From Tritrichomonas musculus (Eukaryota; Parabasalia; Tritrichomonadida; Tritrichomonadidae): a DNA stretch of 64,000 bases. This document shows positions 1 to 9,282 of this stretch, piece by piece. The notes under the pieces were generated by a model. It was not told where the DNA came from, did no database searches, and was given only the letters and a program-made list of their open reading frames with translations. Within the stretch, counting starts at the first letter, position 1. Every line of letters starts with the position of its first letter. The stretch covers positions 1,550,001 through 1,614,000 of the forward strand of contig JAPFFF010000022.1 of the NCBI GenBank assembly GCA_039105265.1, written 5' to 3'. A program made the translations under genes and the position numbers.

Positions 1-1790
1 AGTTAAAATTTTATTCCAATATTCTTGTCTATAATTTTCTGAATTTTCATTATCTTTATTTGAATATTTTGTGATAATTTGTTGAAGATTAGAAATTTTT
101 GAATCAACACCAAAATCATCTACATATTGATTCCAAATTGGTAAAATTTCTAAGATTTTAATTAACCATTTAGTTTCATTAATTGAACCGAAATATTGAA
201 TAAAATCATCTAATGAATCAAAATTTGCATTAACAAATCCTTTTGATTCAGGTGTTAAATTATTAAATTGAGATTGTAAAATTTGATAAGCTTTATCAAT
301 TTTTTGACATTCATCTTTCAAAATTGGTTCAATTTCAATTGGATTCACATTTTTTCTTCCATCTATATCTTCAGAATATTGATTTTCTGATAGTTTATCT
401 TCAAGAAAATTAGTCATATAAAAATCATTTTCATGATTCCATTCTTTTTTACCATAAGCAATATAATATTTCTTTGCCATTGGATTAAATAGAAAGTTAT
501 AATAACAATCCTCCAAAAGACTTTCTTTATTTTCAATTGGTTCAGAATTAATATTTGAACTAATATTCCAAGTTTTACACAAATTTTCAATTATATCATC
601 AACTGAATTATTTTTATAATTTGGATACCATTTTAGAAAAGTTAGTAAAATTCTCTGAATTAAGATTTTAAATTTTGCAATTTTAGGTGTCTCACCTAAT
701 TTTTTCAATTCTTCTACAGAAACATTATCTAAATTGTAATCTTTAATTATTTTTTCATAAGAATCCGTTTTCTTTTCTTTTGACATTTTATCAATTTCTG
801 TTTGCAAATAATTATTCATTAATTCAGGTTGATTTTTACATTCTTCAGAATTTGATGCTGGGAATTGAATTTTCAACTTTTCTAATGTCATTTCTTCTTC
901 ATTTGCTCTTTTTGTATCATTATATTCAACAATTTTTGATGAAACTAAAACATGTAAATAACAATCATACAATTTTGGATGTCTTTGTAATAAAGTTTCT
1001 AAAGTATCAGTAAATAACGGTTTTTTACCTTTTGGTGTCCAACGATTATACCATCTATTATATTCATTTAAATTGTTTTCAATTTTTAATTTATAAAATC
1101 TATCTTCAAAATTTCCAAACTTTTTGAAATTTTCTTTAATTTCTTGAATTTTCCTATTTTTTTCTTCTTCACTCATATTTTCATTTGTAAAATCAGGTGA
1201 TTCAAATTTTTCAATACCATCATATTTTGTTGAAGAAGGATTTGCATTTTTATAAGCTTTTAATTCAATGTTAATATCTTTCATATATAATTGAATTTGT
1301 CTTGTTGTTTCTTCTTGAATATTCTGAATCATTGAATTATAGAATTCTTGATAATTTGTACCATATTGTTGTTTTAATGTTTGAAAATTCAAACTAACAC
1401 CAAACAAAGTGTTATAAACATCAATATTTGCATTAATTTTATCTTTCCAATATTTTTCAGCTTCTTTATTTAAATATTTTTGTAAATCAGTGATATTGTT
1501 ATATTTATCAATAATTTTCATAGAAATATTAATTTTATTTTGATTTTGAGCCATAAAAGTTTCAATTATATTTTTGGCATTTTCTTTATATTTTTCAGTA
1601 GAAGATTTTAATTGATTTATTTCATTTTCAATATTTTGTAATAAATTATCATGATATTTATTTTGAAATTCTTTGAATTTATCTTCAATTTTTGATTTAT
1701 TATTTTCAAATCCATTTGCAGTTTTATAATTTTCAGGGTCATTCAAACTTAAAAATTCATCAATTTTTGGAAATGTTGAAACTTTTAATA
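1..1790 (-). CDS. Edge fragment of a giant charged Asn/Lys-rich protein
   Basis: The minus strand is open without a stop from about 1790 to the window edge (nearly 600 codons), so the C-terminus lies outside. The first in-frame Met codon ends at 1554; no Met lies at the upstream edge, where the sequence changes to short repeats. The product is hydrophilic, rich in Asn, Lys, Glu and Ile and probably helical. A stretch of the form Y-N-x2-F-G followed about 16 residues later by Y-G resembles degenerate repeats in the large proteins at 45078-50948, so it may be a related gene of a neighbouring virus-like element. No enzymatic motif seen. The alternative is a host coiled-coil gene. Confidence 0.6.
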
Positions 1791-1801
1791 GTAGTATATA
1801 T

Positions 1802-1854
1802 AAATGGCGTGATTATTTAACGTCCCTTCGGTCCGTCAAATAATCCCTCCATTT
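1802..1854. repeat. Imperfect inverted repeat (hairpin)
   Basis: Two 17-nt arms (1802-1818 and 1838-1854) pair with two mismatches around a 19-nt loop. It sits where the edge coding frame stops, so it could mark an element junction or a transcript end. Seen directly; function unknown. Confidence 0.6.
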
Positions 1855-1856
1855 AC

Positions 1857-1970
1857 GCCCTATTCAAGCCTATAAATGGCCTAAAATTGGTTGTTTTACA
1901 GCTTGTAGAAGACCCCTAGTTGATGCCCTATTCAAGCCTATAAATGGTCTAAAATTGGTTGTTTTGAAGT
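1857..1970. repeat. Two-copy 68-bp tandem repeat
   Basis: The block starting GCCCTATTCAAGCCTATAAA at 1857 recurs at 1925, followed in both by a nearly identical TGG(C/T)CTAAAATTGGTTGTTTT. The region 1790-2040 holds no gene. Confidence 0.75.
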
Positions 1971-2043
1971 TGTTGAAACGAACTTTTTGAAGCCCTCAGA
2001 GGCCTAAAATTGTCGTAGAGACAAAAAAATATATAAAAACTTT

Positions 2044-2637
2044 TTAATCAAATTTTGTATATTTAAAGCCATTTACTAACTTCTTTTCCTTTAGTTCTTT
2101 TTTGATTCTCATTCTGATTTCGCTAGCGTTGCGCTGTTCAAAGTCTCCCATACCTTCATGTAATAGAGTTCTTCCAGCCTCCATAACAAATACACCACAA
2201 TCATAATCATTATCTTGTTATGGACACTCCACATGATAATATTTTAGTTTCTTTTTGAGTCCTTGATGAGTAATGAAAGCCTTAATATTTTGCTCTAATT
2301 CAGGATATTCATATCCGTCATTCATAGAATCATATAACTCTATAGCGCCATTATTATATCGAATAACTATCAATACCCAATGTCCTGCCAACTCGCAAGG
2401 CTAATATATTTCGTCATATTGATTAAACTTTTGAGGACAAGCCTCTTTCATTATTAAATCCATAATTTCTTTTGCATTTAACTTCGGATATATTGGGCAT
2501 TTCTTTCTTGTAGCTAGGAGATAATATAAATTTGGAGCCAAAATAAGTATTTTTCCAGCTTTTTTAACCTGTTTGCCTTGCTTTTGTAGGAGCTGAAAAT
2601 AGTCATTAATAACCATTTCTTCAATTGTATTGTTCAT
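2044..2637 (-). pseudogene. Decayed second Ulp1/adenain-like cysteine protease
   Basis: The minus strand encodes recognisable pieces of a C48-type protease: a GHWVL segment with the catalytic-type His and, downstream, a DNDYDCGVF block with the nucleophile-type Cys. These are the same landmarks as in the neighbouring protease gene at 2662-3759. In Mavericks this family matures capsid proteins, as adenain does in adenoviruses. The copy looks broken (about two breaks). It lies tail-to-head next to the longer protease gene, so it is either an old duplicate or a remnant of a second element. Confident as to family; no functional claim. Confidence 0.75.
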
Positions 2638-2661
2638 ATTAAGAGAATAATATTCATCATC

Positions 2662-3759
2662 TCATACTTTTTTTGGTATCGGCTTTAAGTTTTGGTTATA
2701 TTCTACAGGATAATAATTATCTGGTAATTTTGAATCATGGAATGGATTATAAAGAGGTCCGTAAACCTCTTGTGAAGGGGAACTTTTACGAGATGTTTTT
2801 GATGAAGTTTTTGATGAAGTCTTAGCAGAATTTTTGCGAGATGTCTTCTTTGATTCAAAAGCTGAAACTTCTTCTATGTCTGATTCATGAGCTGATGTTT
2901 TGCTTGATGATTTAGCTGTTTCTTTAAAATATGGCATCAAATCCTTTAATATTTTTTCTATATATGCTGGTATTTCGCTTGAATAGAACTCCTGATTTTC
3001 TTGTAGAATATAATATTGGCAATGACGAAGAGTGAAAACTCCACAGTCAGACCCATTATTTTGATACGGTCCTTGAGAATGAGTTATAAACCAACCATTC
3101 TTTGTAGTATGTAATTTCTCTATCATCTTAAGGACTGTTTTTTCGGCTTCAATATCTTTATGACCTTTCATTGAATCATGAATTATAATTTCTTTATTTT
3201 GTAGACTTATCAAGCAAAGTATATAATGAAGACCGTTATTTTCTCCAAGTTTGCTGCTTGAATGAGTAGTTATAGGGAATAAAATATCATAATACCAGTC
3301 TTTTAAGTCCTTATAGGTAGTTAATCTTGAGTCAATATCTTGCATATCCTTTAATGTAAATTTCTTTCCGCATTTCCTTAAGGCTTCCCAAAATATAGGT
3401 TTCAAAATTAAGATTCTATGCTTAATATTGTGGTCTTTAGCTAAACATTCTAAATAACGAATATAAGAACGAATAGTATTATCATCTAGCCATTCTCCTG
3501 GCTGAAGAGAATTCACATCTGATTGACTAATTCGAATACCAGAATAAGGAGCAGAAAGAGGCTTAAGTTCTCGAGAAGAAGATGATTTATACGGACTAGC
3601 TTTTGGCCTCGTAGAATTTTCTGAAGACTTTGTATTGAATAACTCTTCTAAGGAATAGTCAATTGGGGATTTTGGTTTAGAAGATTTTGATTTTGGTTTT
3701 TCTTCTTGTTTCTTTTTTTCTTTTGGCTTAGGTGCAGGTGCAGGTTCTGATTCGGGCAT
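2662..3759 (-). CDS. Ulp1/adenain-like cysteine protease (maturation protease)
   Basis: A 365-residue ORF. Residues 1-75 are a Pro/Lys/Ser-rich low-complexity arm. The catalytic core (about 85-250) opens with an LQPGEWLDDNTI block typical of C48 proteases and carries His178 (GLHYIL), Asp195 (HDSM), Gln233 and Cys239 (QNNGSDCGVF), the usual His-Asp-Gln-Cys order. The tail (about 280-340) is Ser/Lys-rich. Related viral proteases cleave capsid and core precursors during maturation; Maverick family members are thought to do the same. Integrase lies 4 kb downstream in coordinate order. The low-complexity ends resemble disordered arms rather than extra domains. Family call is firm; substrate is inference. 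Confidence 0.9.
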   Translation of the reverse strand: MPESEPAPAPKPKEKKKQEEKPKSKSSKPKSPIDYSLEELFNTKSSENSTRPKASPYKSSSSRELKPLSAPYSGIRISQSDVNSLQPGEWLDDNTIRSYIRYLECLAKDHNIKHRILILKPIFWEALRKCGKKFTLKDMQDIDSRLTTYKDLKDWYYDILFPITTHSSSKLGENNGLHYILCLISLQNKEIIIHDSMKGHKDIEAEKTVLKMIEKLHTTKNGWFITHSQGPYQNNGSDCGVFTLRHCQYYILQENQEFYSSEIPAYIEKILKDLMPYFKETAKSSSKTSAHESDIEEVSAFESKKTSRKNSAKTSSKTSSKTSRKSSPSQEVYGPLYNPFHDSKLPDNYYPVEYNQNLKPIPKKV

Positions 3760-3822
3760 AGGAAGGGCATAATCATCATTTTCTTCATCAAGTTTTATAG
3801 ATTTTTTATTGGATTTCTTAGG

Positions 3823-4275
3823 TTAGTCAGGACCGTCAGATGAATCAGATAAAAAGTCCGAATCAGAATCGGTCCAGAAGGAAGGCTTATTTTGTGGTCC
3901 AATTTTCTCTGCGTATGTAGGGTCAGGAAGATAATCTCGAACTAATCTGAAATACCCTCTAACAGCTCTTAAAGTACCATATTTTGGTATATATTTATAT
4001 AATTCCATACTTCCATTCCTATTCTTGACTATAACTAATAAATATCCTGTTATTTTGACTTTCTTTTTACGAATTTCTTTTATATATTTTAGCAATATAA
4101 TATTTGCAGTATCAGATAACCAATTATATTGACAAGATAACTGCATAGTATTTTTATGGAAAACGGCTAAAGGATACCGAACTTGATTTGTCATCGCAGT
4201 AAGATTCTCTCTTAATATAGTATCTAAGGCAGGTTTAAACTTTAAATAACCTCCAACAAACATATATTTTGTCAT
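3823..4275 (-). CDS. Unknown protein with acidic Ser/Asp-rich tail
   Basis: A 150-residue ORF on the same strand as the protease, just upstream of it. The core is mixed helix/strand with a hydrophobic segment of the form KVKITGYLLVIV; a similar KVKVSGYFLGL segment after a comparable helix occurs in the 158-residue protein at 5995-6471, and KIKHITIFGMIYVHIG in the protein at 4304-5191. The three may be distant paralogues. The tail is dominated by Asp and Ser. It starts back to back with 4304, leaving only 28 bp for a shared promoter. Function not recognised. Confidence 0.6.
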   Translation of the reverse strand: MTKYMFVGGYLKFKPALDTILRENLTAMTNQVRYPLAVFHKNTMQLSCQYNWLSDTANIILLKYIKEIRKKKVKITGYLLVIVKNRNGSMELYKYIPKYGTLRAVRGYFRLVRDYLPDPTYAEKIGPQNKPSFWTDSDSDFLSDSSDGPD

Positions 4276-4303
4276 TGTTTATTTATATTTTTAAAAATTT
4301 TAA

Positions 4304-5191
4304 ATGACAGATTTAATTTTTCCTATAGAGAGTACGTTATACATTAAAAAAGGGATTGATAAAATTATAAAACATGAAGATAGAAAAAAATGGTTTCCTA
4401 CTATCTTTTTGGACGGCGAAAAGGATGAAAATCCGAATGATATATTTATTATTCAACAAGCAGCGATAACAAGAAAGTCAAGGAATCCTGGTAGAAAAAC
4501 AAAACAAAAAAATAATGATGAAGATAAATATAGAATCTTTGTCGAAACTTTTGAATGGTATGATAAGAAAGAATTCTTAGATAGATTAAAGATTTTTGCC
4601 GAAGCATGTAAAATTAAACATATTACTATTTTTGGTATGATTTATGTTCATATAGGTTATTATGATAAAAAACTAAGATGTAATAAAACAGCAGAGACTC
4701 AAAAAATAGTTATTAAGAAAGGTAAAATTGTTCCTTCAAGAATTAGAATAACAGCAAGACAATGTCAAAATGTTATGCATAAAGATAATAGAGAATATAA
4801 AATCGAAGACCTTTATGAGCCTCCTCCAAATGGAACGAGCAATAGAGCTGAAACAGACGAGAATCTTTTTGATTATAACGATGATGGAGAAAGAGAAAAT
4901 AATATAACAACTTCGATATATCAAGATGATGAAGAAAATTATCAAGCCGCATTAGCGAACATCAAAAAAATACCAAAGAATAAAAAAGCCTTAAAGAATA
5001 AAACAAAGACAACAAAGAATAAAACAAAACAAACAAAAAAAGTAGTTGAAAAACAACAAGAAGTAGCCCAAGGAGATGATGACGACTTTTATAATCCAGA
5101 TGAAGATAACTACTTCAGAGATACATCAAATACTGATGCGGATAGTGATGCTTTAATTAATGATATTATGGACTGGGTCAATAAAAATTAG
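4304..5191 (+). CDS. Unknown 295-aa protein with Lys-rich linker
   Basis: Starts 28 bp from the divergent gene ending at 4275, right after an A/T-only leader. Residues 1-160 look globular (mixed alpha/beta, several aromatic residues); 160-210 are polar; 215-250 form a Lys/Thr/Asn tract (repeated KNKTK), probably disordered and nucleic-acid binding; the tail is acidic. The hydrophobic segment near residue 110 resembles those of the proteins at 3823 and 5995. No known family recognised; a DNA- or virion-core-associated role is only a guess from composition. Confidence 0.65.
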   Translation: MTDLIFPIESTLYIKKGIDKIIKHEDRKKWFPTIFLDGEKDENPNDIFIIQQAAITRKSRNPGRKTKQKNNDEDKYRIFVETFEWYDKKEFLDRLKIFAEACKIKHITIFGMIYVHIGYYDKKLRCNKTAETQKIVIKKGKIVPSRIRITARQCQNVMHKDNREYKIEDLYEPPPNGTSNRAETDENLFDYNDDGERENNITTSIYQDDEENYQAALANIKKIPKNKKALKNKTKTTKNKTKQTKKVVEKQQEVAQGDDDDFYNPDEDNYFRDTSNTDADSDALINDIMDWVNKN

Positions 5192-5220
5192 AAATCATAT
5201 CCATTTTCTTGATAATAATT

Positions 5221-5696
5221 TTATTGTTCTCGATATTCATTATAGATATACTTTTTTTGTTTCTCAGATAATTCATCCCATCTAGGGTCTTCCATAAATG
5301 CTTTTTTCCTTATTAGCTTCTCTTTTTTCTTTAATGAATTCATGAAATATTTTCTTGCTTCGGCTAATAATTCTGGATTTTTAGACAAAATCTGTCGGTC
5401 AAATTTCCGAAAATCTATATCGTCGTCAGAATCCTTATCAAAATCATCTTGAAATCCTACATAAGTCGCTTCCATTTTACCTGTTTTTGGATTATATCTA
5501 TCTTCCCATCCTGCAGCATGTTTTATTTCTGTTGTTGGGAGCAGGGCTCGTTGAGCAATTCCTTCTTTCCTTTCTTTTTCTAATTCTTCTTTTGATTTCT
5601 TTGTTTTTTTAGGTTCTTCGATAGGTGGTGGGAGATATTCTTCGATAGGTGGTGGGGGAGGTGTTGCTGGACGAGATGTTGTTTGAGATTTTTTAT
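5221..5696 (-). pseudogene. Proline-rich open frame, probably incomplete
   Basis: The frame is open from 5696 to a stop at 5221, but its only in-frame Met ends at 5475 (84 residues from there). The part upstream of that Met encodes a proline-run segment (PPPPPIEEYLPPPIEE) and a Lys/Glu stretch; the downstream part is acidic then helical and basic, ending in a WDEL...YNEY segment. The locus looks broken (about one break). Neighbours are small unknown genes of the same element. No function recognised. Confidence 0.5.
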
Positions 5697-5930
5697 TTAC
5701 TTTTTTTTTCTGTTTCTTTTACGAACAGCAACAATTTTACCTTTCTCATTATAAATTAGTTTTCCTCCTCTTATCGTAAATTTTTGTCCGTATGGATAAT
5801 TTCCTACGATATTGCCATTTTTAAGATGTCCGAAAAGGAAAGATAAGCCTCCTTTCAAAGAATATCGGGGATTATCAGATAAGCGATTATCATTCAGATA
5901 ATCTGCAACAGCCTCTAATTGAGAGAGCAT
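5697..5930 (-). CDS. Small basic protein, 77 aa
   Basis: Starts with an ATG inside the left arm of a perfect 20-bp inverted repeat and ends in a strongly basic RKRNRKKK tail that could bind nucleic acid or act as a nuclear localisation signal. The middle (FTIRGGKLIYNEKGKIVAV) reads like a small beta-hairpin. It lies between the proline-rich frame and the 158-residue gene on the same strand. Function unknown; whether the ORF is complete is uncertain. Confidence 0.5.
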   Translation of the reverse strand: MLSQLEAVADYLNDNRLSDNPRYSLKGGLSFLFGHLKNGNIVGNYPYGQKFTIRGGKLIYNEKGKIVAVRKRNRKKK

Positions 5931-6004
5931 ATTAGTCCAATCTTCCCAGTCATAAAGAAAGGTGGTGGAAACGCCCGACTCTGAGAAGATTGGACTAATA
6001 TGCT
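5926..6004. repeat. Perfect 20-bp inverted repeat, 39-nt loop
   Basis: Arms 5926-5945 (AGCATATTAGTCCAATCTTC) and 5985-6004 are exact reverse complements. The left arm covers the start of the 77-residue ORF and the right arm covers the end of the 158-residue ORF. A perfect repeat of this length by chance is very unlikely. It may come from hairpin template switching or act as a transcript-end structure. Confidence 0.85.
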
Positions 6005-6471
6005 ATTAATAAATTCTTTTTCGATAAAATTTCGTTTAAATCATTTATGAAATCTTTTGTGGGAGTTTTTCTCCATGTCATTGATGCTTTTCCGATCGGC
6101 ATGCAGAATCCTTTCATGGATAATTGTCTCTCTGGCAAACTTTTATAATAAACTATTTTCCAACCCCAAGATTTTGACTGAATATTAAGCCCGTATCTGT
6201 CTACAGAAATCATAATCCTATAATCTTTATCCTCAGCTCCTTCTAAACCAAGGAAATATCCAGAAACTTTTACGTTGTCAATTACATACTTTAAAGCATT
6301 TTCAATTTTTGATGGAGATAACCAAGTCCCAATCTGAGAACAAAAAATTCCGTCGTCTGTAGCATAAAAAATATCATTATCACGAAGGGCGTCCTTGCAT
6401 TCATCAATCTTTTTCTGACTTACTTTTCGGCTATATTTTAACGAACCATAGCAAATTCTAATATCGCTCAT
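5995..6471 (-). CDS. Unknown 158-aa protein
   Basis: Compact mixed alpha/beta composition with several Trp, Tyr and Cys residues. The central segment KVKVSGYFLGLEG followed by a D-RYG element resembles the region around residue 75-105 of the 150-residue protein at 3823, suggesting a small paralogous family in this block. The start is set 8 bp from the opposite-strand low-complexity leader of the 6507 gene, giving a short shared upstream region. The last codons overlap the 20-bp inverted repeat. No known domain recognised. Confidence 0.6.
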   Translation of the reverse strand: MSDIRICYGSLKYSRKVSQKKIDECKDALRDNDIFYATDDGIFCSQIGTWLSPSKIENALKYVIDNVKVSGYFLGLEGAEDKDYRIMISVDRYGLNIQSKSWGWKIVYYKSLPERQLSMKGFCMPIGKASMTWRKTPTKDFINDLNEILSKKNLLIAY

Positions 6472-6506
6472 TTTATTTTTTGTTTAAATTTAAAAAAGTA
6501 AAAAAA

Positions 6507-6755
6507 ATGAATTACAAAAAAGAAGAATTAGAGTGCTTGAATGACCTTTTGTTTTTAATTTTGGAGTGGCGATTTGCTAGAATATCTTGGTATAGACAAT
6601 ATTGGATGATGAATATATTGGAAATGGCTAGGGAGGTTTTCGACAGATTGTTTATCGACAAATTCAGGGCAGAAGAGAGGAACGATGAAAATTTTATCAA
6701 TCAGCTTGAGCAAATAATTTTGGAAAGATTAGAGATAGTAATTAGGAGTTTATAA
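6507..6755 (+). CDS. Small helical protein, paralogue of 14203 gene
   Basis: The preferred ATG at 6507 follows an A-rich leader; an upstream in-frame ATG at 6480 would add nine residues of low-complexity sequence. The 82-residue product is all-helical by composition: a hydrophobic helix (LNDLLFLILEWR) then a charged region ending EVFDRLF...LEQIILERLEIVI. The 80-residue protein at 14203-14445 has the same order (ISKIFQLILKMR, then EFFD...IQELESLAKLL) with matching spacing. Function unknown; a small oligomerising helper is possible. Confidence 0.6.
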   Translation: MNYKKEELECLNDLLFLILEWRFARISWYRQYWMMNILEMAREVFDRLFIDKFRAEERNDENFINQLEQIILERLEIVIRSL

Positions 6756-6772
6756 AGAATGAAAAAATAAAA

Positions 6773-7000
6773 ATGAATGATTTACATAAATTGTTTCAAT
6801 ATTCTGTAAACTACTTTGAGACTCCCTCCAAAGAAGAAAAAGCTCTTTGGGTAGATAAAGCTATTTGTTTAATTTATGAACTTGAAGATGATGATTTCAT
6901 AGAGGAAGTAGTATTAAACGAAGATGAAGAAATTTTTATGAAAAATATTCAGCAATATGCCTTTTATAAATCAAATATGAAATATCATTATAGTGGATGA
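6773..7000 (+). CDS. Small acidic protein, 75 aa
   Basis: Follows the previous gene by 17 bp in the same direction with the same A-rich leader, so the two may be co-expressed. The product is acidic in the middle (ELEDDDFIEE) and has aromatic residues at both ends. No family recognised. Confidence 0.5.
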   Translation: MNDLHKLFQYSVNYFETPSKEEKALWVDKAICLIYELEDDDFIEEVVLNEDEEIFMKNIQQYAFYKSNMKYHYSG

Positions 7001-7006
7001 AAATAT

Positions 7007-7031
7007 ATTTTATCATGAATGAAATATATAT
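7007..7031 (+). promoter_or_regulatory. Conserved leader motif upstream of MAFG gene 1
   Basis: TTTTATCATGAATGAAAT lies directly upstream of the ATG at 7032. Near-identical copies precede the MAFG ORFs at 7186 (7166-7185) and, on the minus strand, 9516 (9517-9537); a weaker version precedes 33291. Because the coding parts diverge soon after the MAFG start while the leader stays constant, it is probably a promoter or initiator module. Inference from repetition. Confidence 0.55.
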
Positions 7032-7163
7032 ATGGCTTTCGGAGAATTTAATAAAAAAATTAATAATTCAACAACTTCTCTTCCTCCAAATTTAGCAAGT
7101 ATCAGAAATAATTTATCTTCAAATACTCCTTCTCCTCCGAGGAGATATGCATGGGCTAAATAA
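7032..7163 (+). CDS. MAFG-family small protein 1 (43 aa)
   Basis: The ORF begins MAFGEFNKKI and ends in a Pro/Arg-rich tail (SPPRRYAWAK). The first residues are shared with three other ORFs in the window (7186, 9283-9516 minus, 33291). The longer members look like amphipathic, basic virion peptides, so this may be a short or reduced relative. It is supported by the shared N-terminus plus the shared leader motif; its shortness means a chance or remnant ORF cannot be excluded. Confidence 0.5.
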   Translation: MAFGEFNKKINNSTTSLPPNLASIRNNLSSNTPSPPRRYAWAK

Positions 7164-7165
7164 AA

Positions 7166-7185
7166 TTTTAGCATGAATGAAAAAT
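7166..7185 (+). promoter_or_regulatory. Conserved leader motif upstream of MAFG gene 2
   Basis: TTTTAGCATGAATGAAAAAT directly precedes the ATG at 7186 and matches the leader at 7007-7031 and 9517-9537. Confidence 0.5.
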
Positions 7186-7299
7186 ATGGCTTTTGGAGAG
7201 TTTAATAAAAAAATGAAATGTACTCAAGCAAGTGATTGTGCTGTTCATCCTACAATACATAGTGTTAGAGAACGTTTAGAGAGATTAGGAAATCGTTAA
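7186..7299 (+). CDS. MAFG-family small protein 2 (37 aa)
   Basis: Begins MAFGEFNKKM, nearly identical to the ORF 154 bp upstream, then diverges to a Cys-containing middle and a basic helix (RERLERLGNR). Leader and N-terminus are shared with the other MAFG ORFs, which indicates duplication of a promoter-plus-start cassette followed by divergence. Function unknown; see the 33291 entry for the longest member. Confidence 0.45.
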   Translation: MAFGEFNKKMKCTQASDCAVHPTIHSVRERLERLGNR

Positions 7300-7327
7300 A
7301 GAAAAATATTTTTTTGATTAAAAGAAA

Positions 7328-7603
7328 ATGGAAGTTCTAAAAGGAGGCTTAAACTCTTTCTTCAAAGAGATGAATAAAACAATAGACGAATTAACTTATC
7401 AAGTAAATCATGAAATCTTAAACTCTTATACCCTTGATATGTGTATTACTTTCCAAAATAATTTGATAAAACTCAAAGAAAATTTGGAGCAAAAAAGAAC
7501 AAATATTGAATTAAATTTATTGAGTATCGCAAATACAAATCGTATATTGGAAAATATGAAACAAGAATTTGCTGAAGTCTTAGGTTCTACTCACTCAGGA
7601 TGA
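7328..7603 (+). CDS. Small coiled-coil protein, 91 aa
   Basis: Predominantly helical with heptad-like spacing of Leu and Ile (LIKLKENLEQKRTNIELNLL), one or two short coiled coils. It converges on the integrase gene and overlaps its 3' end by 13 bp, typical of compact virus-like elements. No known family. Confidence 0.55.
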   Translation: MEVLKGGLNSFFKEMNKTIDELTYQVNHEILNSYTLDMCITFQNNLIKLKENLEQKRTNIELNLLSIANTNRILENMKQEFAEVLGSTHSG

Positions 7604-8988
7604 ATACGATATCTAGGCAAAAATTGGTCTTCTCCCGTTTCTGCATTAACAACATGATATTTCCCTTCTTCATAACCGTTAATAAACCATAAGCCAGGCT
7701 GAATTATTGACCTTCTCTTTTGGAAAGGGTCTTTTCCATTATAAACTTTGACATATTCAAAATCTTCTATCTGATAGCCTGGTTTATTCATAATGTTATA
7801 ATTTTCTTGTAATATCCTCCGACAAATATGACTCTCTAAATCTTTATCTTTTTGAGCCATTTCAGGACTACAATCCATTCCTGAATATTTTGATAAAGTA
7901 TCATGAGGAGCATGATTATATTGAATAACTAAATCTTTCAAAACTTCGGGAGTAATTTTTTCGACTCGAGCAGTATATGCCATATCTCTTAGAGTTCGAA
8001 TTACTCGGTCAATAATACCTAAAGAACTATGAAGAGGTTCTGTCTTAGTAGATTGTTTTGAAGGCATGAAATCTGGATAGACAGTTTTTTTCATTCTTTC
8101 GACAGTTTGAATTTTACATCCATATTTCATCATAAATTCTTTAGTCTTTGAGTCTCCAAAAGCTGGTTCAGCATCTCCGATTAACAATTTAGGACTCCAT
8201 CCTTGTTGTAAAAGATTAGAGAAAGCTCGAATTATTGATGCGGTATTTTTAATATTTTTTATACTAACTCCTTTCGTACCTACCTTATGATTTATCAAAG
8301 TAGCATATACATATCTTGTATTAGCATTTATAGATATCAAATAACAAAATTGATATTCAAACATTAAATCAATAAAATATGTATCAGGGTCTGCTACTTT
8401 ATGAAGAAAATATTTTTTGTTCTCTTCTACAGGAAAGACTTGATTTGGCTCATCTTGACGGTCAGAAACTTCCAAATTTAGGTTTGATTCCTGTAATTTA
8501 TTTATCTTCTTTTGACTCTTGAAAGCATAATACTTTACTTGATGCTCAGAAGGGTCATACTCTATATAATTTCCTGGGTTTGTATTAATTTTTTTCAAAT
8601 AAATTTCATACCATTCATCCATAGAATGTTTATCTCTATCTTTTTTCCAACCTTTAGTTAATCTCTCAAATTGTTTAGGAGTTAATTCTCCTTCATAATT
8701 ACTTCGAAAAAGGACATAATCTTCAAGTTTGTTTTCGAAAGAATCGGAGGAATCAACTATTATTTTCTCTGGGGAGTCTTCAATTTCTTGAGCCAACTTA
8801 CGATAATAATTTTCATATTTCTTATATATTTTCTGAAGTTCTTGAGGATTTCTTTTAGCCAAAAGCTTTCCTGACTTTAATTGTTTTATTTCGTTTAAGG
8901 TTTTGAATTTAGATTTTTTCTCTGCTTCTGACAATAAATATTCCCATAAATTTTGTCCTTCTTTAGTTAAAATTTCTTCATTAGACAT
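7591..8988 (-). CDS. Maverick/Polinton integrase (retroviral-type DDE)
   Basis: A 465-residue protein. The charged N-terminal 190 residues are helical. The RNase H-fold core starts near 200, with Asp207 (YFIDLMF) and Asp272 (LLIGDAEPAF), followed by an IRTLRDMAY helix and YNHAPHDTLSKYSGMDCSP, the block usual before the C-terminus of retroviral and Polinton integrases. Residues 405-465 look like a small SH3-type beta domain (PGLWFINGYEEGKYHVV...PRYRIHP). In Mavericks this enzyme inserts the element into host DNA with short target duplications. It is divergent from the 9045 ORF. Very likely family assignment. Confidence 0.92.
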   Translation of the reverse strand: MSNEEILTKEGQNLWEYLLSEAEKKSKFKTLNEIKQLKSGKLLAKRNPQELQKIYKKYENYYRKLAQEIEDSPEKIIVDSSDSFENKLEDYVLFRSNYEGELTPKQFERLTKGWKKDRDKHSMDEWYEIYLKKINTNPGNYIEYDPSEHQVKYYAFKSQKKINKLQESNLNLEVSDRQDEPNQVFPVEENKKYFLHKVADPDTYFIDLMFEYQFCYLISINANTRYVYATLINHKVGTKGVSIKNIKNTASIIRAFSNLLQQGWSPKLLIGDAEPAFGDSKTKEFMMKYGCKIQTVERMKKTVYPDFMPSKQSTKTEPLHSSLGIIDRVIRTLRDMAYTARVEKITPEVLKDLVIQYNHAPHDTLSKYSGMDCSPEMAQKDKDLESHICRRILQENYNIMNKPGYQIEDFEYVKVYNGKDPFQKRRSIIQPGLWFINGYEEGKYHVVNAETGEDQFLPRYRIHPE

Positions 8989-9044
8989 TTATATATTTTT
9001 GTCTTAATTTTAAAGTGTATGATTTTATTTTTTCTCTACGATAA

Positions 9045-9227
9045 ATGGATTTCCAAAACATAGAAGGATTACCTCCTTTGAAAAAGCCTCACGAACGAAA
9101 AACATTTGCTACTCCTACCTTAAAAATTATTCATTCAAGAATTCAATACTACTATAAAGTTCTCAAGAGCGACCCTCCAGAAGACCCAAAAAAATTACAG
9201 AGATATCAAAAAAAAAGCAAAATATGA
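9045..9227 (+). CDS. Small basic ORF, 60 aa
   Basis: Divergent from the integrase with 56 bp between starts. Contains a proline-bounded basic segment and a tyrosine-rich helix (SRIQYYYKVLKSDPPEDPKK). It may be incomplete; no family recognised. It is kept because the start lies in a plausible shared promoter with integrase. Confidence 0.4.
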   Translation: MDFQNIEGLPPLKKPHERKTFATPTLKIIHSRIQYYYKVLKSDPPEDPKKLQRYQKKSKI

Positions 9228-9282
9228 ACAGTCAATAAAAATAAGGAATTTATTAAAGAAAGCAGTAAAAAATTTATATTCG

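Noticed and set aside
1790-2040. Terminal inverted repeat of the Maverick
   Set aside because: No matching inverted sequence was found around 62.8-64 kb; only local repeats are present.
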